Shown here piece by piece: positions 5,518 to 13,446 of a DNA stretch of 20,679 nt. A model generated the notes under the pieces. The model did not search any database, was not told the origin of the DNA, and saw only the letters and a list, made by a program, of their open reading frames with translations. Numbering within the stretch: the stretch's first letter is position 1; every line of letters starts with the position of its first letter. Both the position numbers and the translations under genes were made by a program. Origin of the DNA: JANJUB01 sp040081075 (GTDB taxonomy: Bacteria > Armatimonadota > Fimbriimonadia > Fimbriimonadales > Fimbriimonadaceae); assembly GCA_040081075.1 (NCBI GenBank), contig JBEBHJ010000064.1, forward strand, positions 1-20,679, given 5' to 3'.

Positions 5518-6504
5518 ATGAGTATTCGTTTCGCCCTCCTCATCACCGCCGTGGTTCCGTTCGCAGTCTTTTCGGCCCAGCAAGATCAAAAACCGCCGAC
5601 TTGTGAGCAGGTTTTCAAGAACATCAAGGTGATGAATGGTGTTCCCGCCACCGACATGATCCCGGCCATGGAGTTTATGTCCGCTTCCCTTGGCTATCAA
5701 TGCTCGGACTGCCATGATCCCAAAGACTACGCGGCTGAAACGAGAACGAAGGAGTCGGCCCGAAACATGGTCTTACTCCAACGCGATATTAATACCAAAT
5801 ACTTCAACGGCAAACTCGAAGTAACGTGCATGTCTTGCCATAACGGTAAAGAGCATCCCAGTAGCACGCCGATTCCCAATGGTCTGAACCTACGGCACGA
5901 GCGCTTCGAAACCACCATAAAGCCGGAAGAGCTCTTCGCGAAGCACGTTTCCGCTGTTGGCAAGGCCCCGAGCAAACTCAGCCGAATCGGTTCGCTAACC
6001 GCCCCCGATGACGCAACCCACAAACCCACCACATCCCCGCTCGAATTTATTCAGGAGTCAGGAAACAAATTTTCCATGGTTGCTGCTGAGCGCAAGGTCG
6101 CATCCGATGGAATGCAAGTCAGCTATGGCGGGAACCCCATGTTCGACGAGCCCGCCGCCATCTTCGGTCGCCTCGGAAGAGCATGGCGAGGAGACCAAGC
6201 CTTTGCTGGCCTCGAGCGAACTACGATCAGCGGTAAAGACAAGATTGGTAAGAGTGAAGTTATCGTGGTTAGAGGCACCCGTCCCGCTACCACATCGACC
6301 GAGGAACTCTACTTTGATGCGAAGTCCGGACTCTTGCTGAGGCTCGTAAATATCAAACGGAGCACCTTGGGGGCGGTTGTAAGTTCGATTGATTATTCGA
6401 ACTACAAATCCGTCAACGGGTGCAAAGTTCCCATGAAGGTTGTGTTGACTTTTGCTGGAGGAGAGCAATGGGCCATGGACTTCAAATCCGCGAAAGCTGA
6501 GTAA
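5518..6504 (+). CDS. Di-haem c-type cytochrome (reaction-centre cytochrome subunit-like)
   Basis: This is a 328-residue exported protein with a signal peptide ending around residue 20 (FAVFSA). Two haem c sites are C62-S-D-C65-H66 and C104-M-S-C107-H108. Each is preceded by a helix with candidate axial Met residues: AMEFMSASLGYQC (Met51/Met54) and ARNMVLLQRDIN (Met84). The pattern VFKNI.V..G.PA..MI..M.F....LG..C..CH is that of half a photosynthetic reaction-centre cytochrome c subunit. Such cytochromes are widespread in non-phototrophs such as Acidobacteria and serve as periplasmic electron carriers. The remaining ~190 residues hold a beta-rich domain (YGGNPMF, ELYFDAKSGLLLRLVN, VNGCKVPMKVVLTF) resembling lipoprotein-carrier folds. 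It starts 42 bases before the five-repeat protein and is probably co-transcribed with it. Confidence 0.82.
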   Translation: MSIRFALLITAVVPFAVFSAQQDQKPPTCEQVFKNIKVMNGVPATDMIPAMEFMSASLGYQCSDCHDPKDYAAETRTKESARNMVLLQRDINTKYFNGKLEVTCMSCHNGKEHPSSTPIPNGLNLRHERFETTIKPEELFAKHVSAVGKAPSKLSRIGSLTAPDDATHKPTTSPLEFIQESGNKFSMVAAERKVASDGMQVSYGGNPMFDEPAAIFGRLGRAWRGDQAFAGLERTTISGKDKIGKSEVIVVRGTRPATTSTEELYFDAKSGLLLRLVNIKRSTLGAVVSSIDYSNYKSVNGCKVPMKVVLTFAGGEQWAMDFKSAKAE

Positions 6505-6546
6505 TCAGCCGTTACCAATCCAGCCCCTCCCCGCGTCTTAACAGCC

Positions 6547-8352
6547 ATGACAACGATCATGCGGCTAGTTTGGGTTACGTTGGTGGGGATTGTTTTGCTT
6601 ACGTCGGTCTCGGCGCAAGGTGGGCAAGGCGGGCTTGGCGCTGGAAATCAGGGAGGACAAAGGCAACGCGAGTATGATCGCACCGCCGAGGCCATCGATG
6701 TGCGTATCCGTGAATATCTGGATGGCGACGAAATCAAAAACATTCTGACGCCGGGGGAATTCAGTGAGTGGCCCTTGAACCTCAAAGCGGGACAAGTGGT
6801 TGTGGCCGAGGCAAAGAGTGACGCATTCGACCCCGCCCTAGAGATCGTCCAAACGAACGAAAACGATCCCGCTCCGGAAAAAGCGAAAGCACTCGCAACC
6901 AACGACGATAGGTATCCCGGCGACCAGCGCCCGCTGCTCATTTGGCGGTGCGAAAAAGATGGCGAGTACTCCGTGCGTGGCCGTTGTTTTCGCGATAAGG
7001 CGGGAGGGCAATTTTTTGTCAGATTTCGCATCTACGACTCAATGGACTTGCTTGACGGAGAGTTTCACGAGCAGGTAGTTGAGAATGATGGCTGGATCTT
7101 GCTACGCGTCCCCATGAAGGCCGGACAAATCAAAGAGTTCCTGTTCGATACACAAAGGCAGCATCGAAATGCCACGATCGGTTCGGTTATCTCGCCCATA
7201 GGCCTTCCCGATGCCAACATTTTGGACGCGGCTCGATCGGCACTCCCGAACACTTTTATGGCGAGCGTAGATGGGGACTATTATGTTCGTGTCTTTGCCG
7301 CAGGCGAGAAGAACCAGAAACTGCGTTGCAAAGCTCGGATTCACAACCCGATTGAGATAGCCAACAAACCACCACAGGATTCAGCCGGAATCCCCGGTTC
7401 TCCAACGATCTGGTCGGTGAAACTCAAAGCGGGACAACTGGCCCGATTTACTCTCACCGATCGAGGCTTGGATTCAGCGGCAGCAATATTTGAGGCACCA
7501 GATGTTACGAAATACGACTTGAAAAAGCCAGAATCCAACCCATTCTTCCCAAAAGTGCCCACGGCAGAAGAGAACGCGAAGGGCCCCGCCCTCCTCTCGC
7601 TACCGGCTCGTAGGAGAGATAGTCGCGTCAACGTAAGCCTGATCAAGCGTGACGTAACGCTGTGGATCGCTTACCCGGGCGATCGCGGTTCTGATAAGCC
7701 TTACGCCTTAAAGTTGGAAGCTGCGGATCGTCCTCTCGAAACCGGTCCAAGCGTCTCTTCAGACCTAAGAATTGGCGATTCCGACTACTGGAGTTTTGAT
7801 GCAAAGGTTGGTGATGTCATGACGATCACATCCAAAGCATCAATGTTTTCGGCGGTCACCAACTTGTATGACCCGCTTGGCGGCATGGTCTGGGAACAAG
7901 CCGCCGATCCTGACGTTGTCTCCCTATCAAACACATTGATTGTTACCAAGCCCGGAAAGTATCTGATGGGAATGGCAGCATATGGCTTCGGCGGCAGTGG
8001 GAAGTATGAGATAACACGGAAAGTATTCAGTTCCGAGAACCTTAGCCTATCTGAGCCGGCGAAGGGAGAACTGGCAAATGAGCAAGTTCAGGTGTGGCGC
8101 CTGACGGTCAAGCCGGACGAACCCCTGCTGATGAAATGGAAATCAACAAACTGGAACTACTCGGTGTCGGTTTACGAGGATAATGGAAGTTATCACCAGA
8201 TCCCGCTTGATCAGATTGACCCGAACACTCGGTATGGAATTCTCCATGTCGACAAACCCCGAACCTACCTCATCGTTCTCATTGGCAGAGGCGACGCCGC
8301 GAAGTACTCCATAAACGTGAGTCCACTTCCCGGCTACGGAGGCAGAAGCTAG
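6547..8352 (+). CDS. Secreted protein with five tandem pre-peptidase-C-like beta-sandwich repeats
   Basis: This is a 601-residue protein with a signal peptide (LVWVTLVGIVLLTSVSA) and a Gly/Gln-rich linker (24-42). Five beta-sandwich modules follow, each entered by a W/L..KAGQ-type strand: NLKAGQVVVAEAKSD (78), PMKAGQIKEFLFD (189), KLKAGQLARFTLTD (292), DAKVGDVMTITSK (418) and TVKPDEPLLMKWK (520), about 102-126 residues apart. Each ends in a G.Y.[VIL] strand (GEYSVRGR, GDYYVRVF, KYLMGMAAYG, KYSINVS). This is the pre-peptidase C-terminal (PPC) domain pattern, usually an appendage of secreted enzymes, but no catalytic domain is present here. It is 42 bases behind the cytochrome gene. ATG 6559 is an alternative start. 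Its stop overlaps the stop of the convergent gene. Confidence 0.75.
   Translation: MTTIMRLVWVTLVGIVLLTSVSAQGGQGGLGAGNQGGQRQREYDRTAEAIDVRIREYLDGDEIKNILTPGEFSEWPLNLKAGQVVVAEAKSDAFDPALEIVQTNENDPAPEKAKALATNDDRYPGDQRPLLIWRCEKDGEYSVRGRCFRDKAGGQFFVRFRIYDSMDLLDGEFHEQVVENDGWILLRVPMKAGQIKEFLFDTQRQHRNATIGSVISPIGLPDANILDAARSALPNTFMASVDGDYYVRVFAAGEKNQKLRCKARIHNPIEIANKPPQDSAGIPGSPTIWSVKLKAGQLARFTLTDRGLDSAAAIFEAPDVTKYDLKKPESNPFFPKVPTAEENAKGPALLSLPARRRDSRVNVSLIKRDVTLWIAYPGDRGSDKPYALKLEAADRPLETGPSVSSDLRIGDSDYWSFDAKVGDVMTITSKASMFSAVTNLYDPLGGMVWEQAADPDVVSLSNTLIVTKPGKYLMGMAAYGFGGSGKYEITRKVFSSENLSLSEPAKGELANEQVQVWRLTVKPDEPLLMKWKSTNWNYSVSVYEDNGSYHQIPLDQIDPNTRYGILHVDKPRTYLIVLIGRGDAAKYSINVSPLPGYGGRS
8349..8352. other. 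Shared stop: CTAG encodes both convergent stop codons
   Basis: The palindrome CTAG gives TAG for the plus-strand repeat protein (8350-8352) and TAG for the minus-strand 697-aa gene (8351-8349). The two coding regions therefore overlap by four bases, leaving no intergenic terminator. Confidence 0.9.
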
Positions 8353-10442
8353 TTGGACGGAGGCGGCTTTTGGGTTTGATCGCTGCGCGACATTTTGAAT
8401 TTCAGATCGACGCCCGACTTTAGTTGCTTTTCCATGGATTCGTATTCACGATTGATCGCTTCGCGGTGAGCCTTGGGAAGCTTGTCCAAGCTGACGGCTT
8501 CCGAAAGCGCCCGGTTTGCCGTGAGCCGACCGCGCCAAATCATCTCACGCGGTAGTTTTAGCACGAATCGCACTTGAGTTTGGTCTAGGGGCACGTAACG
8601 GTCAGCGAAAGAGACATCGCCCGAACCAAGGTCGACAAGTTCAGGATGCTTGCGATAAAAGATGCCGCTTGCCGCCGTCCGGAAGCCATCTCCGTTTGAG
8701 TGTCCCCTTGAAGGTTGGGGCAGCAAGTCTATCAGCGAAGTGAAGTTCATGCATAGGAGCGAATCGGCCGGAATTCCCTCAGGCAGCGTGATCGTGGGGT
8801 CTTCCCATACCTTAGGATGCACTTCATCGAAGTTTCCATCTAACGGAACTGCCATGCCGGAATCCGACGTGTAAAACTGCGGCCCATAGATAAGCCGATG
8901 GACCAAAGCTTGCTGCACCTTGGAAAGATTGCGAAACTCGATTGAGTGCCCTGACTTGAGGTTGTTAAACTGGGAATCAGACAAACTCCCGATAAGCCGA
9001 TTGATATCTTCATCACCAGTAATTCCCTCAATCTTTGAGGGGCTACTCGAGTAGCGGTCTAATTTCCATCCCATGCCATAGATGGCTGTGTATGGACGCT
9101 CCAATACATAGGCGCCGGCTGCGCGCAGGAATACCCCCGAATTCTTCGGTCTGCTGGCTAAAACTCTCTCAATGGTTGCCCGCGAATCGCGATTCCTCCG
9201 GGCTTCGACCGGAGAGGAAGGCGTGAGGGTTAACCAACCCGCCTTCTCGGCGAACACTAGAGACGGTCGCGATACGATTTCGAAGGATACGGGATTAATC
9301 AACCTTGGTTCCAGGCCAAGGAGCCTTTCAAACGCATTGTCGTTGATGACGGCAACGAGGTTCAAGCCGCGCCGATCAGCATACTGACCATAAACCTCGG
9401 AGCCTAAGCTCAATGGCTCATTTTCAACCGGCTTCCTCAGGAAGTCAGCTACAACCGGATCAAAGAGGGATTCGGGCTTATACGCACTGCGAATCACCTT
9501 GCCTGTGGCGACGGAAAGGGGCCGGAGCTCGAAAGGCGTTTTGTCAGTTGATTGTGGTTCGGCGACCGTTATGGTCTCGGGTTGAATTGTGTAGTTCAAA
9601 GGCGTTCCCGACGTTGATCCATCTTCAGCGCGCACCGCGACCGACGGTTCCCGAAAATGATTTGTCAGCAAATCGGTCACCGAAACAAGAACCTGTAAGG
9701 CACGACCGGGGGCATACGGTTGGGGTGATGCGCCACGTTTGTTCCATCCGTAACCTCCCTTTGCCTGCGATTGCTCATCCTCCGTGAACCCACCCAACGC
9801 ACGCTCAAAGATTTGCGTTTCGGTCTGGAACTCCCCTATCAAACGGTTCGAATTCGGAAGCGGGAGTTGCAAGGGACCGGGGCGATTCGAAAAGACCAGG
9901 CGGTCCGACGTTTTGACGCTCGCCAACCTCTGGGCTCCAAGAGCCAGCATCGCCCTCATCCCGAGGCGAGAGAGCGGTGTAACCCGGCTCCATTTTGCCT
10001 GCACAAGATAGTCGCTTGAACCAGCGAACTTCGGCGGACGAACCATTTCCTTGATGGCCTGATCAGCAAATTCTGGAGTGATAGGCACGCTCAGCTCTTT
10101 CTCGAACACACCGAGGATTCGTTGAATGCGCTTCAGCCTTAGATTGTCGAGATCGCGCTCCTGCTCTGCCCGGCGCTTGAGATCGGGAACCATCACGAGA
10201 CGGTTGTCTTCCTTTCTCCAAGTTGCAACATTTGCAAAGGCAATTCGCTCAAGCAGTTGCTCGGAGTCCACGCCCTTAACATGAACAATCATCACCTCAT
10301 TAGTAAAACTAGCGTCACTCGAGAGCTCTTGACCAATGACCGGCGAGAGTTTCTTCAAGATAACCGGCACCCTTGCCGCCAAAGTGTCGAACGTAATCCT
10401 GCCCGACTGAAGGTGAGCGAACGCGACTAAGGCAAATACCAT
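8349..10442 (-). CDS. Large secreted protein of unknown function, secretin/TonB short-N-terminal-like domain at its start
   Basis: This is a 697-residue protein. A short signal peptide (MVFALVAFAHLQSG) leads into ~15-90 with a beta-alpha-beta pattern: VPVILKKLSPVIGQELSSD, then VMIVHVKGVDSEQLLERIAF, then ATWRKEDNRLVMVP. This recalls the secretin/TonB short N-terminal (STN) fold, where a small module is followed by a strand ending 'y.....v..v'. The rest (~100-697) is not recognised; it is mixed alpha/beta with a Pro-rich end (KPPPSN). The start is fixed because a stop codon lies directly upstream. A paralogue lies at 18051-19934; the two align over the N-terminal module and again near the C-terminus (VSLDKLPKAHREAINREYES against VSELPEAFMKVVRDYVTD). 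It follows the 329-aa gene by 27 bases and may share its transcript. Confidence 0.75.
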   Translation of the reverse strand: MVFALVAFAHLQSGRITFDTLAARVPVILKKLSPVIGQELSSDASFTNEVMIVHVKGVDSEQLLERIAFANVATWRKEDNRLVMVPDLKRRAEQERDLDNLRLKRIQRILGVFEKELSVPITPEFADQAIKEMVRPPKFAGSSDYLVQAKWSRVTPLSRLGMRAMLALGAQRLASVKTSDRLVFSNRPGPLQLPLPNSNRLIGEFQTETQIFERALGGFTEDEQSQAKGGYGWNKRGASPQPYAPGRALQVLVSVTDLLTNHFREPSVAVRAEDGSTSGTPLNYTIQPETITVAEPQSTDKTPFELRPLSVATGKVIRSAYKPESLFDPVVADFLRKPVENEPLSLGSEVYGQYADRRGLNLVAVINDNAFERLLGLEPRLINPVSFEIVSRPSLVFAEKAGWLTLTPSSPVEARRNRDSRATIERVLASRPKNSGVFLRAAGAYVLERPYTAIYGMGWKLDRYSSSPSKIEGITGDEDINRLIGSLSDSQFNNLKSGHSIEFRNLSKVQQALVHRLIYGPQFYTSDSGMAVPLDGNFDEVHPKVWEDPTITLPEGIPADSLLCMNFTSLIDLLPQPSRGHSNGDGFRTAASGIFYRKHPELVDLGSGDVSFADRYVPLDQTQVRFVLKLPREMIWRGRLTANRALSEAVSLDKLPKAHREAINREYESMEKQLKSGVDLKFKMSRSDQTQKPPPSN

Positions 10443-10469
10443 AGTTTAGAGACGGGGCAAGGGTGATAT

Positions 10470-11459
10470 TTAGGTCGCGTTGAACCAGGCGGAAAATTGA
10501 TCGTTTACCCATTGGGCGCGGATCGCCATTGACAGCGTAATGTTCTCCAGAACCCCTTCGCCGTAGAGCGTGTTAGGAATAAACGACTCATATTCTAACT
10601 GCCCATCCTCGAAGCTCCATGAACCCATTGTGTGGCATCGCAACCAATCTTTCGCCTCCATGCCATTGAGCATGAGCGCTGTGTGAGCGCACCTGTCCGG
10701 TGCGAGTTTTAGCGGGATGACCATACGCTGGTGCAGGCCGTTGCCGTAATGCGGGTGGGGTTCATCGGTGGTGACGTACAAGTCGATAGAAGATGCCTGA
10801 TCTAAGAACCATGGGAACTGCGCTTTGAGGTGCGTGTGATGGTCGCTTTCGAAATGGTTTGCCTGTCGATCCATTGCCCATTCCGTCTGCTTCCATTCGT
10901 TAATGCCAGTCCAGCGGCTCTCATCCTGAGTGGGGCCGAACCACCCATGAGCTGCTCCAATAATGGGATCTGGTTGATCCCGCAACCCCTGAATGGGGTG
11001 CCCGGTTATCGCATTAACCGCCTTAATCTTCTGGGCAAACTCTCGCCCCATCATAAACACTTCCAAAAGTTGGAGCAAACTCCCCCCAACAAACAGTTTT
11101 GTTAACCACTCCTCATTTTCGCGAGTGAAATAAGCGGAAGAGTGGAGAACGTAGGTTTCGCACTCGGTGTAATGAACGAGAGAGCTAGTGGAAGCGTGAG
11201 CCATTTCGGTTGCCAAGTTCAGTTCAAACTCTGCGTTGTGTCCGCGCCCTTTGAACAACTCAGTTTCAACATGAACTCGGAAGAACGATTGGGCATTGCT
11301 GAAGTTACTATTTTCAGCCCAAACTTTTTGGCAAAATGGCCCCGGCCACCACTTGAAACCGCGGTCAATATCTTGACGCCATTGGTCGGAAATCTTCAAG
11401 GTGTCGTGGATCTTGCCTACGACCTCTAGTCCTAAATCATCTCGCCTCTGCCAACTCAT
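10470..11459 (-). CDS. Hypothetical protein, 329 residues, unrecognised
   Basis: This is a soluble protein with no signal peptide or membrane helix. Visible features are a Trp-rich early segment (FKWWPGPFCQKVWAE, ~35-49), HASTSSLVHYTECETYVLHSS (~88-108), a His-rich central stretch (NHFESDHHTHLKAQFPWFLD), and DEPHPHYGNGLHQRMVIPLKL. The 'WWPG..AQ.VWA' segment resembles the opening of some bacterial proteins of unknown function, but I cannot name a family. The start at ATG 11459 is firm: GGAGGG (11467-11472) lies seven bases upstream and a CATAAT -10 lies further up. It is the only gene in this minus-strand group with a strong Shine-Dalgarno sequence. It sits between the methyltransferase fusion (93-base gap) and the 697-aa protein (27-base gap). 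Confidence 0.72.
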   Translation of the reverse strand: MSWQRRDDLGLEVVGKIHDTLKISDQWRQDIDRGFKWWPGPFCQKVWAENSNFSNAQSFFRVHVETELFKGRGHNAEFELNLATEMAHASTSSLVHYTECETYVLHSSAYFTRENEEWLTKLFVGGSLLQLLEVFMMGREFAQKIKAVNAITGHPIQGLRDQPDPIIGAAHGWFGPTQDESRWTGINEWKQTEWAMDRQANHFESDHHTHLKAQFPWFLDQASSIDLYVTTDEPHPHYGNGLHQRMVIPLKLAPDRCAHTALMLNGMEAKDWLRCHTMGSWSFEDGQLEYESFIPNTLYGEGVLENITLSMAIRAQWVNDQFSAWFNAT

Positions 11460-11466
11460 CTGTAAT

Positions 11467-11491
11467 CCCTCCAGTTGCTACTGCGATTATG
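11467..11491 (-). promoter_or_regulatory. Promoter -10 (CATAAT) and Shine-Dalgarno for the 329-aa gene
   Basis: On the minus strand, CATAAT (11486-11491) is followed by a short leader with GGAGGG (11467-11472) seven bases before ATG 11459. A TTTACT about 16 bases upstream of the -10 could be the -35. This is a conventional leadered start, unlike most others here. Confidence 0.5.
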
Positions 11492-11552
11492 GGTTGCTAA
11501 GGGCCCCAGTAAACAAGCCTTTGGGACACTTTCCGAGCATTTTTTCTCGGTT

Positions 11553-12314
11553 TCATTGGACGATTGGTTGATCAGGCTTAATCCAAGCCCCTCTAACGGT
11601 GTGGCGATCACCACGCCAGCCGGATTCCAGGTGACTGCACTGCATCTCGCCCAACAGACCCATAAGTTCCCTCTCCGAAGTGACGTGTTTCGGCTTACCC
11701 ATCGCCGCTTGATGCTCTTCCGTAAACATTTCAATCATCAATTGCCCGCCAGGTGTGAGATGCTGAAACGCGGTTCGAAGTAACTCGATCTTGAAGAATG
11801 AGAACATGACAATCAAATCAAACTTGCCCTCGGGAAAGCCGTAGCGCAAATCCCGCACTTCCCAATCAATCAAGTTGTCGCCAAAGGTTCGCCACTCCAA
11901 CTCCCGCGCCTTTTGCACGGCAGTCTCCAACCAATCGACGGCGGTCACGTGATAGCCGCTTGCCGAAAGAGCAAGGGCATCCCGGCCCGACCCGCAACCC
12001 AAATCCAAAGCTCTTCCCTTTCCTCGGGCCAAATCAAGAAGCGGATTCGTATGCCACAGGCGAGTTCGCGGGCACTTTGTCAGGTCCGGCGCTGTCTCAA
12101 CCGGAGTTGCGGGGCGACCAATTTGCGCCAGGAAGTCCAAGGTTTCTGCCTGAGAACTAGGCACGAATAACGGTGAACCCGGAGGTGGCAACTCATGGAG
12201 CCGCGAGTCCAGCTCGTCAAGGGGAATCCAACAAGAGCGGCCGAAGTACAGCTTTCCCGGATCATCACGGGCGTCCAGCATGGAAACAACGGGCGGGAGC
12301 TGACGCGCTGACAC
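11553..12314 (-). CDS. Fusion of degenerate rhodanese-like domain and SAM-dependent methyltransferase
   Basis: This is a 253-residue protein with a GTG start. Residues 1-70 follow the rhodanese pattern: VVSMLDARDDPGKLYFGRSCWIPLDEL, then SPLFVPSSQAETLDFLAQIG. The loop that normally holds the catalytic Cys (V-x-C-x-x-G-x-R-S) reads VPSSQ, so sulfur transfer is unlikely. Residues ~95-235 are a class I methyltransferase: motif I ALDLGCGSGRD (102-112), acidic AVDW after the second strand, VRDLRYGFPEGKFDLIVMF, then LTPGGQLMIEMFT. The substrate is unknown; similar fusions are often TehB-like. The GTG start is supported by TAAACT six bases upstream and by full rhodanese-like sequence from the first residues. 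It diverges from the aminotransferase gene with only 22 bases between the two GTG codons. Confidence 0.8.
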   Translation of the reverse strand: MSARQLPPVVSMLDARDDPGKLYFGRSCWIPLDELDSRLHELPPPGSPLFVPSSQAETLDFLAQIGRPATPVETAPDLTKCPRTRLWHTNPLLDLARGKGRALDLGCGSGRDALALSASGYHVTAVDWLETAVQKARELEWRTFGDNLIDWEVRDLRYGFPEGKFDLIVMFSFFKIELLRTAFQHLTPGGQLMIEMFTEEHQAAMGKPKHVTSERELMGLLGEMQCSHLESGWRGDRHTVRGAWIKPDQPIVQ

Positions 12315-12320
12315 CCGATC

Positions 12321-12326
12321 AGTTTA
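12321..12326 (-). promoter_or_regulatory. -10 box TAAACT, six bases before GTG 12314 (leaderless start)
   Basis: On the minus strand TAAACT is followed by six bases and the GTG start of the rhodanese/methyltransferase gene. It overlaps by two bases the plus-strand -10 of the divergent aminotransferase gene. Confidence 0.55.
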
Positions 12327-12330
12327 CAAT
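12325..12330 (+). promoter_or_regulatory. -10 box TACAAT, six bases before GTG 12337 (leaderless start)
   Basis: TACAAT is followed by six bases and the GTG start of the aminotransferase gene, matching the window-wide leaderless spacing. It shares bases 12325-12326 with the opposite-strand -10, so polymerase could probably occupy only one promoter at a time. Confidence 0.55.
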
Positions 12331-12336
12331 CATAGG

Positions 12337-13446
12337 GTGAATCTACATGCAGTGCACGGCGGCGCATTTTTTGACTCGATCGGTAGCGACTTTCAAGCCC
12401 TTGATCGGCGAGAACAGGTTATCAATGCCGATGTGTTGGACGCTTGGTATGACCCTTCTCCTAAAGTTCTAGCTGCAATCCGGGAGCATCTGGAATGGCT
12501 TATCAAAACTAGCCCGCCGACCCACGCCGATGGCCTCCGGCAGGTCATTTCGGATGAACGGCACATGCCAAAGGAAAACATCGCCCTCGGTTCAGGTTCC
12601 TCTTCACTTATGTTCTCGGCATTGAGCCACCTTGTGAAGCCCGGGGAGAAAGCGGTCGTGATAGACCCGATGTATGGCGAGTACGAGCACGTTCTGGGCT
12701 CCTTGATAGGTGCTCAAGTTGTTCGTACGGAGCAATATTCGCACGAACAGTTCCGCCCCGATATTGATCGACTAGTTGCGGATGCAAAGGGAGCCAAGTT
12801 ATTGGCGATGGTCAATCCGAATAGTCCCACCGGGCGCAGCATTCCGCTTTTTGCCATGAAACAACTCCTGGAGCGACTCGATCCAGAGACGATTCTATGG
12901 GTGGATGAAACGTACATAGACTTCGTTTCGCAAGCTCAATCTATGGAGCCATTGGTCGCCGCCTCTTCAAATCTCGTTGTCTGCAAGAGCATGTCGAAGT
13001 TCTATTCGCTGAGCGGCTTGCGGGTCGGTTACTTGGGTTGCACTCCGCCTTTGGTAACGAAGTTGGAAAGGCAGACGCCCCCGTGGAACATTGGGTTAAT
13101 CTCCCAACTCGCGGCCGTTGAAGCCCTTAAGGATCGCGCCTATTACGAGGCGATGTCCGAAGAGACAAAGCAACTAAAAGACCAACTTATTGGGTTGCTG
13201 GGAGATATAGACGGGCTTATCACTATCCCGTCTGCCACAAATTTCGTATTCATGAAGCTGCCCCACGGCGGCTCCAGCGACGTTGCAAGGCGATTGGCGG
13301 AACAAGACATCTTCATTCGCGATTGCGATAGCCTGAGCCCCAGATTCAACGGCGAATATGTTCGTGTCGCCGTAAAACCAGAAGCGCAAAATATCCGGAT
13401 TGCCGAAGCGTTAGCGGGTACCCTGATAGGCGATGCCCGTAACTGA
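12337..13446 (+). CDS. PLP-dependent aminotransferase, histidinol-phosphate aminotransferase / CobD-like
   Basis: This is a 369-residue fold-type I PLP enzyme. It has an early HGG (7-9), a GSGSSSLM cofactor-phosphate loop (85-92), NPNSPTG (160-166, the N-P-x-S-P-T-G typical of HisC/CobD), DETY (190-193), and the Schiff-base lysine Lys221 in SMSKFYSLSGLRVGY, with Arg229 conserved. These features place it near histidinol-phosphate aminotransferase and L-threonine-O-3-phosphate decarboxylase. Cytoplasmic. The substrate cannot be told apart, since no histidine or cobalamin genes flank it. The GTG start is supported by TACAAT six bases upstream. The last 14 bases overlap the Mrp gene, indicating an operon and probable translational coupling. 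Confidence 0.82.
   Translation: MNLHAVHGGAFFDSIGSDFQALDRREQVINADVLDAWYDPSPKVLAAIREHLEWLIKTSPPTHADGLRQVISDERHMPKENIALGSGSSSLMFSALSHLVKPGEKAVVIDPMYGEYEHVLGSLIGAQVVRTEQYSHEQFRPDIDRLVADAKGAKLLAMVNPNSPTGRSIPLFAMKQLLERLDPETILWVDETYIDFVSQAQSMEPLVAASSNLVVCKSMSKFYSLSGLRVGYLGCTPPLVTKLERQTPPWNIGLISQLAAVEALKDRAYYEAMSEETKQLKDQLIGLLGDIDGLITIPSATNFVFMKLPHGGSSDVARRLAEQDIFIRDCDSLSPRFNGEYVRVAVKPEAQNIRIAEALAGTLIGDARN

Noticed and set aside
10443..10448. TAAACT directly abutting ATG 10442 as a leaderless promoter
   Set aside because: The spacing is zero, which would put initiation inside the coding sequence. The gene is 27 bases behind another and is more likely read through from it.
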